Notes: a model not told the origin generated them from the sequence alone. 64,000 bases of DNA from Hofstenia miamia (GCA_004352715.1 SCFE01000034.1:2283226-2347225), one strand, 5' to 3'. Shown: positions 10,159-20,923, counted from the first letter of the stretch. Made by a program: numbers and translations.

Positions 10159-11330
10159 AAAGTATTTGAAAGAATTCTTTTTGATCAAATTAATGATCAT
10201 ATTTACAAATATGATCTTTACTCCAAAACACAACATGGTTTTGTAAAAATATTTCCACTAGCAAGGCCTTAGAATATTCAGCAGTAGCTTGCTTTCGAAA
10301 GCACTCGATTGGATTGATAATAGCATATTACTACACAAAGTTAAATTTCTAGGATTTCGAATGACAGTAATACTTTCTTGACGCTTTCAGAATTTGTTAT
10401 CAGTATTTCTATTTATTGTTAAAACAATTTCTGAATATAGATTTTTCTTCTTCTTCTTGTATAGGTCTCATTTCTACGTAGTGTATAATCGTATGCAACG
10501 AGTAAAGCTTAATGAATCTTTCAGATTGCCTTTTTCCTAAAAATGGAGTCCTTCAGGGTATAATTTTGGGTCCCTTACAACTAAATATTTACATATACGA
10601 CTTGTCCGATTTAAGAACATGTGACGTTATACAAAATGCAGATTATTATTTAATTCTAATAAATCTCTTGAAAAAGCCATTCAAAATCTGGAAAAATTTT
10701 ACTTCCTTTAGACTAAGAGTGAATCCCTTAAAACTCAATTCTGTATTGTTAAATCAAATTCTTCCTCTACTGATACTTCACAATATGAACTTAATTTTCA
10801 CGACATTCATCTAAAGCAAATTGAGTCCTTTAAATACATTGGAATTATATTCGATTCACACTTAAATTTTGAAAAGCAACTATATCATATTATTAGAAAA
10901 GTGGGATATCAATTAAAGCAATGAACTTAATCTCTCAAAAACTTCCAACGAAAGCAAAAATTGAACCAATTAGGTATAAGCAGCGAATAGTGAAAAACTC
11001 TCTCCTAAATACACTATAAATATATGGAATGAATTACGAAAATATATCAAACAAATACTTTAAAAAATTTAGGGTTAATATTAAAAAATACTTTTGCACC
11101 ATTATATAAAAACACTGAAATGACGAGGTTATATATTTTACAATCCTGATTACTCTATTAATAGATACTAACATTGCCATAGCCCAAGTAGTTATTTGTA
11201 TATATTCCTTGTTTTGTTTTACTTTATTTTGTTTGTATTTTTCTTGACGCTTTCAAAATTGTAATCAGTATTCTCTATTGTTCAAACAATATCTGAATGG
11301 AGATACTTCTTCCCTTCTAATTCTTCTGAA
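10159..11330 (+). pseudogene. Right half of older family C retrotransposon: reverse transcriptase to 3' end
   Basis: Resumes the protein interrupted at 5863: FERILFDQIND near 10165, then YSKTQHGF near 10220. It continues after an 87-bp internal insertion with LQGIILGPLQLN near 10545, a damaged catalytic region that reads IQNADYYL instead of QYADD near 10620, and FKYIGIIFDSHLN near 10830. It has many frameshifts and stops. A large piece of the C-terminal domain seems deleted near 10970. The 3' untranslated region (11090-11330) matches that of the minus-strand copy at 1050-1295 and ends in a TTC-rich tail. The altered catalytic motif shows this copy is inactive. Confidence 0.75.
10373..10459 (+). 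mobile_element. 87-bp 3' stub of family C inserted in an older family C copy
   Basis: The coding sequence on either side (ending ATGACAGTAATA and resuming TATAGGTCTCATT) is continuous when compared with the minus-strand copy near 2270. The intervening bases are instead the family C 3' terminus, including the TTC tail. This is an extremely 5'-truncated insertion into another member of the same family. Confidence 0.75.
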
Positions 11331-11339
11331 CCAGTTATA

Positions 11340-11985
11340 AAAAAGAGAGCGGTAATTAGTGAAATTACAGAATTGGTAATATCTGCATTGGTGAGTTGTT
11401 CAACCAATTCTTGAGCTTTAAAAACAGAACTAAATATGCACAAAGATGTTGGTCACAGGCACGACGTATACCAAAGCTTCCCATTTTAATATGAAAAGGT
11501 GCTTGATTCCATGCAATGTCAGGAAGTGGTGACCTAAAGATGTATGAAGTAGCAATCCGGAAAGGTTCCTCAAATTTCCTTAAAAAAGTATCACTATTGG
11601 AATAGTGGAATAGATCTCAGTGCATAGGTAAGTTTTGGAATACTAAGGCATATGTTAAGAATACCCATAGCAAGTTGAGGATCTCCGAGCCCACTGAGGC
11701 TTTCTAGACATGTCTGAGATGTTTTAGACATTTTCCTGAGAAGTAGTTGCATAAACTGATTGTCACCAACTGGAAGACTAAGTAGTTCAACATCACCAAT
11801 AGGTGTCCGGGAAAAATTTGAATCTATGCTCGCAAATTCCATGGGACTCCACAGATTACACTTCGTCAGATTGACTTGAAGGCTCAAAGAAGAATCCCAT
11901 TCTTGAATGATTGGAAGGCATCTAGATAGAAAATAATCACTACCACAACATAGTCCATCATCCGAGTACCAACTATTGAGTTCAA
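11340..11985 (-). pseudogene. Reverse-transcriptase fragment of an unnamed retroelement class
   Basis: The minus-strand frame runs from about 11985. It carries WYSDDGLCCGS near 11960, with the catalytic YxDD in the form used by many retroelements, and then LSLQVNLTKCNLW. Next come IPIGDV/LPVGDNQF near 11790, SLSGLGDPQLAMGIL near 11690 and, past a break near 11595, PLPDIAWNQAPFHIKMGSFGIRRA near 11500-11470. The succession YxDD, PVGDxxF, DPQ-A and W-QA---k-G-FG-R is characteristic of a reverse-transcriptase class common in invertebrate genomes. The fragment lacks its N-terminal half, which appears to have been cut at about 12000 by the next element. Confidence 0.6.
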
Positions 11986-12029
11986 GCTCTAGAAGTTCTA
12001 AGCTTTAAAAAATTCTTACCTAATTTTGA

Positions 12030-12858
12030 GTCCGTTTTGGATGGTTTAACTGCTCTTGGAGAATATTTTCTTCAAAAATGAAACAAAATGTAGAAGCAGA
12101 TTTCGATGATTATATATCTAAAAACTTAGACGATGACTGGATGACCTTGACGACTCCTTCAGATAAGTTTGCATATCTCAACTCAATTAAGTACTCTAAA
12201 GCTTAAAGCTGTGATATGATTCCATCTATTTTTTACAAATATGCTGCTGCTGATATCAGTGATGTTCTATCTCATATTATTAACTGCTGTAACCTAGAGA
12301 TATGTTCCACTTGTCTGGAAGGAAACATTGATCAAACCTATACCAAAAGTTTCTAGACTTACTGCCAAAGGTTTTAGACAAATCTCAATTCTATCACTCC
12401 CTGCCAAATATTTGGCGCACGTTATTTGTAAGTATTCGTAATCGTATACAATCTCTAGATCCCGACGAATTTCTCTATAGAAATAAATCATTGGCTACAA
12501 TAGCTCTAATCGACACAATCAGTAGACTTTTAGACCAGAAAAACATCTCTTCAGTTATTGTACAAGCTATAGATTTCACCAAGACTTTTGATTCTGTCCC
12601 GCAAAGAATTTTAATCAAGAAGCTAATCCCTTGAATGTTCCCAGAGGTTTCATTAAATGGCTGCTAGGATATTTATCTAATAGAAGTTTCTATGTCTATT
12701 GTGGCACGGTTCTCAGTAAATAATTTTCTATATCAAGAGGCATACCTAAAGGCTCACTGTTAGGCCCCTCTTATTCGTTTCAAGTGTTGGTGATTTAAAG
12801 TCAGACATAAAAAGCACATTAAGTACGCTGATGATGTAACCAGTATTATCCCGGTTTG
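12030..12858 (+). pseudogene. Reverse transcriptase, N-terminal part, interrupted by a P-like element
   Basis: Decayed plus-strand non-LTR reverse transcriptase in several frames. Motifs in order: VWKETLIKPIPKVS near 12310, FRQISILSLPAKYLAHVI near 12375, QAIDFTKTFDSVPQ near 12570 (first catalytic aspartate region), IPKGSLLGP near 12745 and KYADDVTSIIPV at 12824-12858 (catalytic YADD). The protein stops there. The next expected block, ISKSSKMIFGR followed by HLKLLGIAVDNKL, begins near 14650, so about 1.7 kb of P-like transposon separates the two halves. The frame is unusable now. Confidence 0.65.
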
Positions 12859-13627
12859 AATTATCTAAAATGTTATAAAACTCCTGTTGTTTTTCCGTTA
12901 ACCATAAATTGCGAATGCATTTTAGGATATGAACAGTGTCATTAATTAAAATTAATGGCAAATCTTGAGATATTAGTTTCTTTCCTTTCCATAAATTTTT
13001 ACTTTCCTGGAACTTCAACAAAGTTTGTTGATTTACTCTATAATTGTCGCAAACAAATAAAAAAGGTAATGCTCCAGTAAGATGTAATAAGTTCAATCTA
13101 TAAATTGGAATAAGTGAAGCAATTACTTTAATGTTTGTGAACAGGAATTTGACAATGATGCACAAAACCGTGTTAGCTAATTCACTAGGTTCGTCGTGAG
13201 CTTTTCCATAAAGTTGTCCACCACAATAGAGTAAAGAAGGCTTTACGTGAATTTCATCAAATATGACAATACAATAACGAGATCGCTCATCCAAGTGAGA
13301 AACAATACTTCTGAAATAAGTTCTAGAATCAAGGTTTCCCACTTTTGACATGATAGTTTGCAAAGTACGAACACTTGGTAAAAAGAGAGATTTTCGTATA
13401 AACAGGTAAGCAGAACGGGATTTAGCAATTAACTCCAGAGCCCAAACGATGTCATTTACTGAAAAAACTTTACCATTTCCAGGAGAATTTGACAAATCGA
13501 TTTGGTGACTTAAAAAATTAAATTTCACTTTTGACAAAACGCTATCTTCATCAGCAAATTTAGCATATCTTATAACTTCATCAAGCTCCGACCATTTTCT
13601 AATATGATTTGAGCAACAGATGGGCAA
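12746..13627 (-). pseudogene. P-element/THAP9-like transposase core
   Basis: Open frame of 293 codons on the minus strand; its last 30 or so codons overlap the plus-strand reverse-transcriptase fragment and are probably fortuitous. It encodes the RNase H-like catalytic domain of P-type transposases, which cut and paste DNA. Visible in order: a helical region ending SAYLFIRKSLFLPS near residue 80, IVIFDEIHVKPSLLYCGG near 125 (position of the first catalytic Asp), GKAHDEPSELANTVL near 145, FVCDNYRVNQQTL near 195 (second Asp region) and NDTVHILKCIRNLWL near 235. The C-terminal portion and GTP-binding insertion expected in full P transposases (about 750-900 residues) are absent. THAP-like coding lies upstream. 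Confidence 0.75.
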
Positions 13628-13688
13628 AACAAACGTTTGAATTGATAAAAAATCTTAAAATATAAATGTTGTAATTCTAGTTTAATCA

Positions 13689-13880
13689 TTACAAACCCTT
13701 GAATACTGAACCAACACGTTCCTCGCTATAGATTTCTAAGATATTGTTCTTTATTGAATAATTCATATCCACATCTGCATATTTTAATTGAAAATCTTCA
13801 AAAAATGTATTTGGTTGAATTTTATCGGTTTCAAGAAAGTGACTTATCTCATCTATGGGTGGATTCCTATTACACAGCAA
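13689..13880 (-). pseudogene. Possible middle exon of the P-like transposase
   Basis: Short open frame between the THAP block and the catalytic core, in the same orientation. It is acidic and hydrophilic with no recognisable motif. Its position fits the linker between the DNA-binding and catalytic domains, but no homology supports this and the splice sites are not clear. Confidence 0.3.
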
Positions 13881-14220
13881 AGAATTTTCACTTCGTACAA
13901 CAGATTAACACCAGATGAACAAGAAAGAGGCCAGTCGTCAAAAATATATGGAGGGATTGTAGGAATCATAGATCCTCCTAAAATTTTTTTAAATTATAAC
14001 AAAGCAAATTATATAAATATATAAACATACATATACACAGTCATTTAACACATATTATAAAACATATAAGCAAAATGTGTACTATTCAGAATCCAATTTG
14101 ACAACAACACACGATTACATAACTTGTGAAAAGTACAATCGTACACAGCACATTTAGATAAAGGTTAACAAATTACTTATTACTAAGAGCATTTAACTAA
14201 GAAAAATGTATAAATTGCAA

Positions 14221-14472
14221 CAATAAAAACCTCGAATTTTCTTTTTAATGGTGCCAGAAGCCCATTGCCGACTGCATACAGCCATATTGTTAGTGATTTC
14301 GTCTATTTTTATTACATTCGGAAATGCTTTCACCCATTTCCTTAGATCTTTGTTTTTTGGAAAACGATATAACGAATTGCCTCTGTTGAATTTAGTTATC
14401 CCTTTCTTTTAATCTTCATTTGATAACCTGTATTCAGTGCGACATCCATATGCTAGGCAACATCGACCCATT
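14221..14472 (-). pseudogene. Decayed THAP zinc-finger domain
   Basis: Translated from the minus-strand ATG at 14472: MGRCCLAYGCR, then an in-frame TAA after about 20 residues, then SLYRFPKNKDLRKWVKAF and NNMAVCSRQWASGTI. This follows the THAP pattern (C-x2-4-C, RFP, RKxW, and a second C-x2-H pair). The final zinc ligand His is replaced by Gln in CSRQ. The THAP domain is the sequence-specific DNA-binding domain at the N-terminus of P-type transposases. With the stop and the missing ligand it cannot be functional. It strengthens the identification of the catalytic core downstream. Confidence 0.75.
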
Positions 14473-14559
14473 AATGGCTAATAATTATAACTACACGCTT
14501 TTGTATGCACAAACGAGAGTGAAATGAAATAACTTGAAGTAGAATGCACATTGCGCCAT

Positions 14560-15598
14560 CTAGAGGGAAGCATTTAATGCACTCCACAAAATTATTGAAA
14601 TACTCGGCTGCATTGCCTTTCTTTTGAGTTAGCCTTGATATTAGTAAATCTTCTAAAATGATTTTTGGAAGGCAAAACATCTCTTTACCGGACAAAGACA
14701 TCAAGGTAGCTTCTCATTTAAAGCTGCTTGGCATTGCAGTGGATAACAAACTTAAATAGGACATCCACGTACACAACGTCTGTATGAAGGCATCTCAAAA
14801 TCTTTTTATTTTGAGAAGTATTCGAAACACTGTTCCAAGACAATTTCTATACCAAGTGTTTCTATCTATGATAATAATATAAGCCAATCTTTATTAAGAG
14901 AAGGTAAAACAAATATAAACTGATGGCTTCTCAAAATAGCATCATTAAAAAAACGAAAATCATACTATTTACAAACCTATAAATTGATAAACAGGCTAAG
15001 AATAAGTCTAAATTCTATTAATTGTGTAATTGCTATTATAGAATTTGTAGGCTGTCCAAGATCTTCCTGAGATGTATTTCTGTTTAAGAATAAATCTTTT
15101 CACACTATTTCGGAATTCTTTCAGTTTCTTAATTTGGATAGGTAGATTATTCCATTGCCTTATACCTACATTTATAAATGGAACCCTAAAATACGCTGGT
15201 GCTGTTTTCGTAGACCTTCCAGTGCATCTTGTTAGAAAAATTCAAATGATTTGCAATCGTGCACAAAGAATAATTCAGAGCGATGATAAAATCATTTTTA
15301 AATTTTACAGACAAGATAAAGCTATGAAGCTCTTTCATCAAATAGCCGCAAACTCTATTCATCAGCTATATAATTGGATTCACCTAGGTCTGGTAAATTC
15401 CCTTACATCGTACAGAGAGAAGCAATTTCGTATATTTTGTGCTAATAATAGCTAACTATATTTTTGCTTAGGCGTTTGTATCAATTTTGTAAATATTCCT
15501 TTTTTTGTTATATTTTATTTCTTTGAAGATTTCAGAATTGCTATCAGCAATGTTTTATTGTCAAACAACTTTTGCATATAGATTTTTTTCTTATTTAG
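14560..15598 (+). pseudogene. Reverse transcriptase, C-terminal part, interrupted by family B
   Basis: Continuation of the plus-strand reverse transcriptase from 12858. ISKSSKMIFGR near 14650 and HLKLLGIAVDNKL near 14715 are the thumb-region motifs, then ASQNLFILRSIRNTVPRQF near 14795. At 14875 a minus-strand fragment intervenes, and the protein resumes at 15186 with LKYAGAVFVDLPVHL and IQMICNRAQRII near 15245, ending at the stop at 15455. The 3' region to 15598 ends with a terminus distantly like family C. The apparent open frame 15072-15455 mixes antisense family B with sense sequence and is not a gene. Confidence 0.65.
14875..15185 (-). mobile_element. 5'-truncated family B 3' end, inserted antisense
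   Basis: Minus-strand reading gives INVGIRQWNNLPIQIKKL, then FRNSVKRFILKQ and YISGRSWTAYKFYN, the C-terminus of a non-LTR reverse transcriptase, followed by an AATAAAG and a TTA-rich tail at 14875-14890. It matches the family B copy ending at 4445. The flanking plus-strand protein is continuous across it, so it is a separate later insertion. Confidence 0.7.
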
Positions 15599-15667
15599 AT
15601 AAGAATTTCCTTACACAATTCTTGAACACATTTCGATTCAGATGAATTCTTCCTTGGTGAAAAAACC

Positions 15668-15673
15668 TTTATT
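15668..15673 (-). terminator. Poly(A) signal AATAAA of the host gene
   Basis: AATAAA on the minus strand 67 bases beyond the stop codon at 15740, immediately before the retrotransposon cluster. It is the best candidate for 3' end formation of the large minus-strand gene. Confidence 0.55.
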
Positions 15674-15739
15674 TAACTAAAGTTAGATTAAACATAAATT
15701 TTATTTTTATACAATAGAAAACAAATGATTTAATCATTC

Positions 15740-16036
15740 TCAATTAACATTAGCCTTGATCATTTTAATTAGTTTGTTGAATGATGATTGGTCTAGGACG
15801 TCGGAATTGAGTTTTTCCAAGTTCCTAAGTTTGACCAGCAATGTCCTTGCGTCGAATGCTTCTAGGGATGTTTTCGACAAACTTCCGCTCACCATTGATA
15901 AAAGAATTTCACAGAGTTGATTGATTATTACGGATGTGAATGGAAACGTTGTTACACACAAGTCTTCCAAGATTGTGAGTCCGAGAATGAGCTGGATGTA
16001 CACGGTTAATTCAGACTTTAGTGAAACCAGAAGCAC
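15740..16036 (-). CDS. Host gene, terminal coding exon
   Basis: Acceptor TTTAG at 16037-16041 (minus-strand reading), then 98 codons in phase 0 ending at a stop and followed by AATAAA at 15668. The peptide is a run of amphipathic helices (ELTVYIQLILGLTILEDL, then SVIINQLCEILLSMV and LLVKLRNLEKL) with no cysteine or catalytic motif. Length, base composition and splice signals fit a real last exon. The previous recognised exon ends in phase 1 at 20718, so an exon is still unaccounted for in between. Function unknown. Confidence 0.6.
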   Translation of the reverse strand: MLLVSLKSELTVYIQLILGLTILEDLCVTTFPFTSVIINQLCEILLSMVSGSLSKTSLEAFDARTLLVKLRNLEKLNSDVLDQSSFNKLIKMIKANVN

Positions 16037-19000
16037 CTAAACACCTAAGTCATATTCGATTGTTAATAGGAATGAAAAATTCTCCATGAATTTAATCTTC
16101 AACTTTGTTACATATCAAGTTATTGCAAGCGCTTGAAATAGCAAAAAATGCTATTTCAAGAGAGGTTTTATATATAAATGCAACTGAAAGTTACATATTT
16201 TCGCCCATATTAAAATTGAGAATGGATTGGAATTCAATACTTTCAAACATGGTAAATATTGTAGCATGTACAGAAATACCAGTGAATAGAATTGATTGAC
16301 ACATACATTACACATCGGAATAGCAATGTTTTACAACCAGAACCAAAAGGTCCTATTCAGAAGTACCGAAAAAAGAGGTACCTAAAAATTTTGAAAAAAC
16401 CTTTAAAACCCAGTAAATGTATTTGATTACAGTTACTAATGATTGTACTTAGCGTTGGTTGTAACTCTGAGTGTTAAACGATATCCTGAATTAACAGTGA
16501 ATCAAATTAGATTAAATTCAATGTCATTTTGACGCACAATTAACACTGAAATCCTTTTAAAATGTAATATTAACAAGACATTAAATAAACATTTCAAGTA
16601 TTCAAAAATTCATAATACAGTCACGGTTGATTGAATTAAAATTAAATAAAGTACGGTGTCTGCAAATAAAATTCAATTTCGAAATACAACCGTCTAAATT
16701 TACCAATATTTATTCCGACATCGTTTATTATACAAACGATGTATTAAACGAATTTCCTATAAATTCAAAGCAGCTATGATTTTAATGTTCTGGCAAAAAG
16801 ATCTCTACCAGACTGTCATGCTGTGGTTATAACATGCAAGTTTCTAAAACTGCGCACACAATAAGGTTTTCAAATGCAAGATGATAGATTTCTGCTTGCC
16901 TACTCGACACAAGTTTAATTATTTTTAGTACAACTAGAACATGTTGGTGAGTGTTAAGGTAGATTTCAATTGGTTCCTATCCCTAGCTTGCTTTGCCATT
17001 TAAGCAAATTTACCTTTACTAAAGAATATAACCATTTACGGAATCTTTCCATAACATTCAGCTGCAATCGGCCAAATAGAAATAGAGTCAACTCTTCATT
17101 TTATATAAAATAAACAAAATTCAAGTAAAATATAATTTGAAAAGTTTGAAAAATTGATAAAAAGTCAAACCTTTATGATATTTTGATATGTGTGTAGTAA
17201 ATCAGAAAAGTCGTTCATTTGACAACTGAATAAAATACTGAGTTGAATGATGCTCCAAGTGGCCAACCAGATCCCATCTAAACAGTATCACTAATTACTA
17301 AAACTCTTTTTACAGACAATTCTCTTAAAAGCAACAAGCATTTAGAGAGGGTCCAGGATGTCCAGACTCTCATTCACGAAAAATCTCAAAGGTATCTGTA
17401 TGCCTAAACCTAATAATCAATGGGCTCATCAGTGAATATTGACCTATAAAATAAAATCTGCCATTAAACGGGAGACAAATAAAACCAAAATAATAAATTT
17501 AATTTCTAATATTCTGTTTCACAACATTTTTCACATTATAATATTTAATGAAATTTAAAAATTTCCATTTATTTCCAATTGTAGTAAGCAATGGTTAGAT
17601 GTTGTTTTCTTGCCTATCGATTCCTTTTGCTTGAAAAATATAGAATGAGTCACACATTTGTAAAGGTAATTTGAGAAAAGGAAAATCCCCAATAAAAATT
17701 AATTGATTCGCCCCTGAAATTGCTTTAACAGAAATTTAATCTTTATGTTTTTGCAATTGTTTCTCAGTACATAAGAACAAAATCATCGCATACTGGTTCG
17801 AAATTTATAGGACCAAACACAAAGTTTACTAGGCATTTACTATATGATATGTTCACCGAAATCCAAACTTCTTTCAACCAGAAGAAAATTGTTGGACTTA
17901 ATAATTTCTTAAAAAATTTGTACTGAAATTCAAACTTTTGTAGTTGGCAAATTAAATTAATATATTGAATTGCCTAAAAATTTGCATGAATTATAAATTC
18001 CTTCACATTATTTGGGTGCACTCTCATGCACTTGTACAAATTGAAGATAAATCCATAGAAATCGGTTGATTATCTGACTAGACCATGAAATATTTCCTAG
18101 AATTAAAATTAACAAATCGTTTGAAAACACTATTTCTTGACCTTCGTTTTAGTTTCTTATTAAGTGAAACTTTCAGTACTTATTTTGTAGTCATCCGAAT
18201 TTTCAATTAATTTATCAATTTTGCCTACTTGTAATAATATAATTATATTAATTAAATTCTTGAATTTTGATTAAATGTTTTTAAAGTGTTTTAGAAATGT
18301 TGTACTATACCCAACGGAGTAGTGCACATAAAATACTCTTTACTCAAAGAAATTTGTCATCTTTACTGTAGGTTCTTGAAATCACTCGCGATCTGAAGCC
18401 GAAAAGCAATTCCACACTACAATACACAGTGATGCGTAGGTTTAACATTTTTAATGCAGCATGCAGCCAACAAAAAATGCTTTATTACTCGTACCCAAAT
18501 TTTTTTCCAGCAGCTGCCCTACACGAGAATACATTTTTCATCACGGCTTTTAAACAAATAGACATTTTCAATATTCCAAACACAATTCACATTCATTACA
18601 TTATGATTTTTTTCAACATTTTATTTAAAATTTGTTTTTGAAAAAATCCTATTTACCCTTAAACTGCCAATTGCATCAATAAAGAAACAACCGGTTTTGT
18701 CAACATTCTCAAATGATTTTGATAAGCCTATTGAAAAATTTGGTAGCACTCGTATAGTGGCATATCTATACTTCGTTTGAAGTACATAAAAATATTTACT
18801 TTTTCACCTTTCAAATTCTTCCTATACATTGTGCTATTCCAATAAGCGGTCTACTAAAACCCATGCAGTAACAACTAGCTTCAACTATTTTGTTTTTTGT
18901 AAATAGATCCCCTATGTAATCGGGCGAGATTTAAGGATGAAAGTGAGAAGAGACTATTCCGTATCCAGTGGTGTTTTCAGATTTTAATTTCTTTATTTTT

Positions 19001-19742
19001 TACAAAAATTCTTGGTTGTTTGGGATGAAAATACACATTATGTGGAAAGAAAGCGTACCCCTGCAGGAAAATAATGTGCATATATATATGATTATAAGTC
19101 TCTTGAAATCGAGAGATTCGTTATTGCCAAGACTTTTCCGTTCTGCAAAAATTTAATTTCCATAACTACTTAAAAAGGAAGAAAATCAAGAAAATTTCCC
19201 ATACTGAAGGCAAATAAAGATTATATTTTTCGAATGCAACGTTAATAAATAAAGTATTTTCGTGACATTGACTAGAATTTTCATTTTAATTGTTTTCGGA
19301 CAACTGTTTTTCGTCAAATTTTCCCTTGTTATTTAAGTTTTGAAAATTTTTTAATTTTAATCGAGTTAGAACAAATGTAAACACATTTGGGTATTACATA
19401 TTGTTTGAATGGGTAAAGGTACTTATAAAAAATCCTTGTATAGATATTTACAAATATTTCTTCCAGTTTTGTTGAAATTCAAAGAAATTTGCAAATTGCT
19501 TAAAAAATCTTAAATTATTCTTGACTTAAACAATAAAGCTAATAAAACCACCATTAAAATTGACGCTTGGAGAGTAAGAAATTAAGAGAAATATAGAAAG
19601 TAGGAAAATAGAATAATAAAGCTGTCCATTAACATTACTCATGGATTGTCCATTGTTTTAGACAAGTAGTCTTAAAATGCATGTTCTTTAATAAAAAATT
19701 ACTACTTAAATATTTTTATACAGGAGTTATAATATATATGCA
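16037..19742. other. Intron of the host gene; no feature supported
   Basis: AT-rich sequence with scattered short open frames on both strands. One missing exon of the host gene should lie between 16.0 and 20.7 kb; an open minus-strand stretch at about 16200-16310 is a candidate but I could not match its phase. I see no RNA gene or transposon in this stretch. Confidence 0.4.
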
Positions 19743-19750
19743 GTCTTACA

Positions 19751-19885
19751 CAGTGGCGTACGTAAGGAGGTACATGGTTGTGATGTGCATATCAGGGTAT
19801 ATTTTGAAAATTTTCCACTTTTGGTCCTTCAAATTGATCACTACTGAGAAGTCCCTCCCCCTAAAAAATCCTGAGTACGACTCTG
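19751..19885. mobile_element. Short non-autonomous hAT-like element (MITE), 135 bp
   Basis: The left end CAGTGGCGTACGTAAGG and the inverted right end CCTGAGTACGACTCTG form imperfect terminal repeats. Flanks GTCTTACA (19743-19750) and GTCTTGCT (19886-19893) agree at six of eight positions, suggesting an aged 8-bp target duplication. CAGTGGCG-type ends with 8-bp duplications are usual for hAT-derived miniature elements. No coding capacity. Confidence 0.6.
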
Positions 19886-20717
19886 GTCTTGCTGAAAAGT
19901 GCAAAATTTTAATAACCGAACTTCACATGAATCTGATTTGTATGCTAAACCATTACAACACTTTTCTAGAAACTGTATAAAACTCATTAAAGTGATGAGA
20001 CTACTTCAAACATTGACAAACGATTGACAAATACATGCCAAAAGGTTTAAATCGATATGCTATTGGAAGGAAAAAACTCCATTCTATTTTAATTGAGCCA
20101 GTTTTCCACTGCCATTTATTTGTACCTCTAAATGACGTCTACATTTACATTCATAGCTAAGAATTGTTAAATGAAAACTACATAATGATAGTTTTTATAA
20201 TGTAATTATATACTATAAATGAGTAACAGATGACTATGCGATTATATAGTATTCATTTAATTCTATCAACAGAGTTTCAAATGTAGCAAACTATAGAACG
20301 GTAAATTTAAAAATAACAAAACTGTCACAAATTCTTTGTCTGACTGATTAGCTATTTAAATGAACTAAATAACGAAAGCAAGACAATTTCAGTGCTAATG
20401 TACAAATGTCTATAAATCAACAAAACAAAATATAAACTTTCAGGTGTAAAGTTTTAATTTACTTCAAAATAAATTAAATTTGTTCTAATCAACCAGCCAT
20501 AATGTTGAATAATAGAGTTGAAATAAAACAGTCCGCTGATTAAAGTTAATAATATATTCAAAAATGATAAATAGTAATTAGTTTGTATATCAAGATCAAG
20601 AAGATTAAGAACATGAAATTAAGTTGAAGAAACTGAAATGCTGAAATAACAAAAAGTAATGTAAATAATAAACATTTTCAGTGAAAATTAAGTAACTCTG
20701 AAATAAGTGAGTCATAC

Positions 20718-20883
20718 CTTGAGTCCCGTAGTTAGCAGATGGGAAAAAGCAAATCTTTGTGTTGATTAAAGTATAAATAGTTTTCACGAGATTGTTGAGA
20801 TTAGCCACAGAGAGAAACTTCAAGATTTTGTTGACATCAAGTACAAGGTCAGTGTAATCATAGAAGGGATTGCGATGCAAAGC
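20718..20883 (-). CDS. Host gene exon
   Basis: A 166-bp exon with acceptor TTTTTAG before 20883 and donor CAAG|GTATGA at 20718. It begins in phase 0 (ALHRNPFYDYTDLVLDVNKI) and continues LKFLSVANLNNLVKTIYTLI, ending in phase 1. It is separated from the preceding exon by an intron of only 40 bases, GTAAGT...TTTTTAG. The peptide is helical with no motif I recognise. Confidence 0.7.
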
Positions 20884-20923
20884 CTAAAAATGGGTTATTA
20901 TCCGACAAAAGATGGAAACTTAC

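Larger units (their letters stand above)
12860..14550 (-). mobile_element. P-element-like DNA transposon, 3'-truncated, inserted in a reverse transcriptase
   Basis: Defined by a THAP-type zinc finger (14221-14472) followed downstream by a P/THAP9-type transposase core (12746-13627). Its limits are inferred from where the flanking plus-strand reverse-transcriptase motifs stop (12858) and restart (about 14560). I could not find convincing terminal repeats or an 8-bp target duplication, and the C-terminal half of the transposase is missing, so the left end is probably truncated or deleted. Confidence 0.65.

Noticed and set aside
15740-16036. Identification of the host gene as Integrator subunit 2
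   Set aside because: The last exon's helix pattern faintly recalled that protein's C-terminus, but the other exons did not match anything I remember, so the name is not supportable.
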